Assembly (NCBI RefSeq): GCF_019334345.1
Contig: NZ_JAHWQX010000001.1
Coordinates: 875,001 to 939,000 of the forward strand
DNA: 64,000 nt
Reading direction: 5' to 3'
Origin: Neohoeflea coraliihabitans
GTDB lineage: Bacteria > Pseudomonadota > Alphaproteobacteria > Rhizobiales > Rhizobiaceae
Below the pieces are notes generated by a model. It did no database searches, had not been told where the DNA came from, and worked only from the letters and a program-made list of their open reading frames with translations. Below, one piece after another: positions 61,398 to 64,000 of the stretch. Each line of letters opens with the position of its first letter. Position 1 is the first letter of the stretch. A program made the translations under genes and the position numbers.

Positions 61398-61412
61398 TTA
61401 ACCATAGGGTAA
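61398..61412. promoter_or_regulatory. Possible CtrA-binding site upstream of ftsE
   Basis: TTAACCATAGGGTAA fits TTAA-N7-TTAA with one mismatch and includes the strong half-site TTAACCAT used by the cell-cycle regulator CtrA in alphaproteobacteria. It lies 146 bases before ftsE and 116 before the divergent gene. Confidence 0.4.
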
Positions 61413-61557
61413 GAGGGTGCCGGCTTCTGCTGGTCGCGCACTGCCGGCCGTGGCACGCAGCAAGTTGCCGGTTGGCAAATGGCGGCAGCATCGGGTATGG
61501 CCGGCGACTGCCGCACAGTCGCACTCCGATAACCGATAGGCCGGGAGAGAAGACAAG

Positions 61558-62217
61558 GTGATTCACTTCGAGAATGTCGGTTTGCGCTACGGGATGGGAC
61601 CGGAAGTCCTGCGCGACCTGACGTTCGATATTCCGAAGGAATCCTTCCAGTTCCTCACCGGACCGTCGGGTGCAGGCAAGACCACCCTGATGCGTCTGTT
61701 GTTCATGTCGCTGCAGCCGACACGCGGCCTTGTCCGCACATTCGGCCGCGACATTTCGACCATCGGCAAGGAGGAGCTGCCGCTCCTGCGCCGCCGAATC
61801 GGCATCGTGTTTCAGGATTTTCGTCTGCTCGATCACCTGACGACCTATGAAAACGTTGCTCTGCCGCTTCGCGTGCGCGGCAAGGAAGAGGCAAGCTACC
61901 GCAACGATGTCATCGAGTTGCTGCGCTGGGTCGGCCTTGGGGAGCGCATCAATGTCCTGCCGCCGGTCCTGTCGGGCGGTGAGAAGCAGCGCGTTGCCAT
62001 TGCGCGTGCGCTGATCGACCAGCCCCAGCTTCTATTGGCCGATGAACCGACCGGCAATGTCGATCCGCCGATGGCGCGGCGCATCCTCAGTCTGCTCGTT
62101 CAACTGAACCGTCTTGGCACCGCCGTCGTTATTGCCACGCACGATCTCAGCCTGATGGACCGCTTCGAGGCACGCCGCATGATTCTCGCTGACGGACGGC
62201 TGGAAGTCTATGACTGA
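61558..62217 (+). CDS. ftsE: Cell division ATP-binding protein FtsE
   Basis: FtsE is the ATPase of FtsEX, which activates peptidoglycan hydrolases at division. The 219-residue ABC protein has Walker A GPSGAGKTT, signature LSGGEKQR, and Walker B LLLADEPTGN. The start is GTG at 61558. It overlaps ftsX by eight bases. The M23 peptidase type that FtsEX acts on is present at the left edge, although not known to be its partner. Confidence 0.97.
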   Translation: MIHFENVGLRYGMGPEVLRDLTFDIPKESFQFLTGPSGAGKTTLMRLLFMSLQPTRGLVRTFGRDISTIGKEELPLLRRRIGIVFQDFRLLDHLTTYENVALPLRVRGKEEASYRNDVIELLRWVGLGERINVLPPVLSGGEKQRVAIARALIDQPQLLLADEPTGNVDPPMARRILSLLVQLNRLGTAVVIATHDLSLMDRFEARRMILADGRLEVYD

Positions 62218-63358
62218 CCGCCCGACATCCCCACTCCCGGCGGCAGGGCCCGGTCGTGGCGGGCGCCAGCGCGCCAGGACCATAGCTCAGATCCGCGACG
62301 GCAACCGCGATGAGCCGGGCGACAGTCATGCCGCTGGCGGCACCGCCGGTTCCGGGGACGGACGCGTGCCCCCTTCCGCGCCTGACAGCCAATCCTCCGA
62401 ACAGCGGCAGCGTCCGGTCGTTCTGCGGCCGACAGCGCCGATCGTCCCGGCGGGCAACATCTCCGGTCGCGCCCTGATCCTCGTCATCGCCATCATGTCG
62501 TTTCTGTCGTGCCTGACGGTCGGCATCACGACCATGGTTGTCGCCACGGCCGAGAGCTGGCAGAGCCAGATTTCACGCGAGGTCACGATCCAGATCAAGC
62601 CGGCCGAGGGCCTGGATATGGACGCCGCACTGCAACAGGTGCGCTCGGCGGTGATGGCCGTGCCCGGTGTCACAACGGCCACTATCGTCGATCGGGCGGC
62701 GACCGAGCGCCTTCTTGCGCCATGGCTCGGTGACGGTTTCGACATCGACACGCTGCCGGTGCCGCGGCTTGTCATCCTGTCGGTCGGCGGAGAGACGGCG
62801 CCCGATTATGAGCGCCTGCGCCAGGTCCTCGCGGACACCGTGCCCGAGGCGGTGCTGGACGATCACCGCACCTGGACCGACCGTCTGGTGGCGATGGCGC
62901 GCACCATGAGCCTGTTCGGCTTTCTGATCCTCGGATTGATGCTTGCGGCCACCGCCCTGACGGTGATTTTCGCCACCCGTGGCGTCATGGCCGGCAATCG
63001 GCACATCATCGAAGTGCTGCATTTCGTCGGCGCCGAGACCGGCTTTATCGCCGGTCAGTTCCAGCGCCGCTTCTTTTTGATCGGGCTGAAGGGCGCAGCC
63101 ATCGGCGGCGGGGCAGCCACCCTGCTTTTCGCCGCCCTCGCCATCTGGCAGACCTTCACGCGCGCCACACCGCTCAACGATCAGGCTACGGCCCTGTTCG
63201 GGCAGTTTCTGCTGCCGGCTGGCGGGTATCTCGGTATTGCGCTGGTTATTCTGATCATTGCAGCCATGACCACGCTGACATCACGCTACACCGTCATGCG
63301 CGCCGTGCGTGAGATCGACCGCCTTCGCGCCGATCCATCCCTTGTCGGAATTTCCTGA
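62210..63358 (+). CDS. ftsX: Cell division protein FtsX
   Basis: The membrane partner of FtsE, 382 residues. An unusual 85-residue disordered N-terminal part, rich in Pro, Gly and Arg, precedes the first helix (about 88-110, ALILVIAIMSFLSCLTVG), the periplasmic loop (about 115-225) and three more helices. The extension is longer than in enterobacteria. The ATG is within the ftsE end. Confidence 0.94.
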   Translation: MTDRPTSPLPAAGPGRGGRQRARTIAQIRDGNRDEPGDSHAAGGTAGSGDGRVPPSAPDSQSSEQRQRPVVLRPTAPIVPAGNISGRALILVIAIMSFLSCLTVGITTMVVATAESWQSQISREVTIQIKPAEGLDMDAALQQVRSAVMAVPGVTTATIVDRAATERLLAPWLGDGFDIDTLPVPRLVILSVGGETAPDYERLRQVLADTVPEAVLDDHRTWTDRLVAMARTMSLFGFLILGLMLAATALTVIFATRGVMAGNRHIIEVLHFVGAETGFIAGQFQRRFFLIGLKGAAIGGGAATLLFAALAIWQTFTRATPLNDQATALFGQFLLPAGGYLGIALVILIIAAMTTLTSRYTVMRAVREIDRLRADPSLVGIS

Positions 63359-63466
63359 CCGGCGCCGCGATTCCCCCTCGGAAAGCGGGGGTTAACACCG
63401 GTGATTGCCTCTTTTCAGCCGGAAATCTGACTGGTACTTGCCCGATTCTCAGGTTAGTTTCATTAA

Positions 63467-64000
63467 ATGAGCTATGAGACTGTTCATGAGCCGCCCTTGC
63501 CGCGGACATCGACAGGCCCTGCGCGTCGCCTGCGTCGCGGCGGTCGATATACCTTGTTCGTTCTCATCGCGCTTCTCGCCGCGCTGCTGCTCGCCACCAT
63601 GGTCGGTTTCTTCCGTTTCACCGAGCGCGTCGCCCATCTGCCTCTGCCGGTCGATATCACCTCCAATGAAGCGATCGTCGCGCTGACGGGAGGCTATCAA
63701 CGCATCGACAAGGCTCTGGAACTGCTTGAAGATGGCGTCGGGCAACGGCTGCTGATCAGCGGCGTCAATCCGGCCACCTCAGGCGCCGCCATCAAGAAGG
63801 CCACCGGGGCCAGCGAACGTCTCTTCGATTGTTGTGTCGATATCGGCTATCAGGCCATCGACACCATCGGCAATGCCAATGAAGCCGCCAACTGGATCCG
63901 CAAGAACGGGTACCGCCGTGTTCTCGTGGTCACCAACAACTATCACATGCCGCGCAGCCTGCTCGAGCTTGCAGCCGTCAGCCCGGAGGTCGAGTTCACC
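63467..64000 (+). CDS. YdcF/DUF218 family protein, 3' end outside window
   Basis: Only the first 178 residues are in the window. An N-terminal membrane helix (about 28-47, YTLFVLIALLAALLLATM) is followed by the DUF218 domain: IVALTGGYQRIDKALELLED, RLLISGVNP and VLVVTNNYHMPRSLLEL. ElyC/YdcF-like proteins affect envelope biogenesis. It lies 108 bases after ftsX on the same strand, next to a C/G-rich hairpin near 63373-63392. Confidence 0.85.
   Translation, partial: MSYETVHEPPLPRTSTGPARRLRRGGRYTLFVLIALLAALLLATMVGFFRFTERVAHLPLPVDITSNEAIVALTGGYQRIDKALELLEDGVGQRLLISGVNPATSGAAIKKATGASERLFDCCVDIGYQAIDTIGNANEAANWIRKNGYRRVLVVTNNYHMPRSLLELAAVSPEVEFT

Overview
The window reads as chromosome of an alphaproteobacterium, most likely of the order Hyphomicrobiales (Rhizobiales). 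The evidence is gene order and family content: ptsP-prfA-prmC-DUF4167-clpB, a DUF1178/nitrilase/grxC/comF cluster, argJ next to a parvulin isomerase and secA, argH-lptM-lysA-TIGR02302, and ftsEX. The core DNA is GC-rich and densely packed, with many ATGA-type overlaps. No rRNA, CRISPR array or recognisable insertion sequence was seen. One tRNA gene, tRNA-Leu(CAA), is present.

Layout. 1-23.6 kb is housekeeping: a 5'-truncated M23 peptidase, MmcQ/YjbR, ClpB with a possible heat-shock promoter and a clear terminator, DUF4167, PrmC, release factor 1, PtsP, aspartate kinase, UbiG, a small redox/nitrilase/ComF cluster, an NDUFAF5-like methyltransferase, a lone Flp pilin with a small membrane protein, MutT, a GNAT, ArgJ, a parvulin and SecA. 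23.8-29.6 kb, just after secA, is a co-directional cassette: acyl carrier protein, short-chain reductase, ANL ligase, GNAT, Wzx-type flippase and a CelD/FemAB-like GNAT. It looks like a pathway that makes or transfers an acyl group onto a lipid-linked surface glycan. 29.6-33.0 kb holds two convergently placed acyl-CoA synthetases, one of them MatB-like. 33.2-35.2 kb is a RsbQ-like alpha/beta hydrolase followed directly by a PAS histidine kinase.

35,253-42,512 is a 7.26-kb integrative element in the 3' end of tRNA-Leu. It is bounded by an exact 25-bp direct repeat, and a tyrosine integrase sits just inside the left end. Inside are three decayed copies of a phage BRO-type antirepressor, a small phage-like gene, a 197-aa protein of unknown function, a McrA-like HNH endonuclease and a stand-alone trypsin-like protease. 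The right half is a candidate small defence cargo.

42.6-64 kb returns to core genes: a YqaA/DedA membrane protein, DsbB, an HNH protein, AlkA-type glycosylase, GluQRS lacking its zinc cysteines, YihY, an SDR, a twin-TM small protein, PduO-type adenosyltransferase, a rhomboid protease, ETF beta/alpha with 3-hydroxybutyryl-CoA dehydrogenase, a TlpA-like thioredoxin, ArgH, LptM, LysA, TIGR02302, hypoxanthine phosphoribosyltransferase, a membrane protein divergent from ftsEX with a possible CtrA box between them, FtsE, FtsX, and a YdcF-family protein cut by the right edge.
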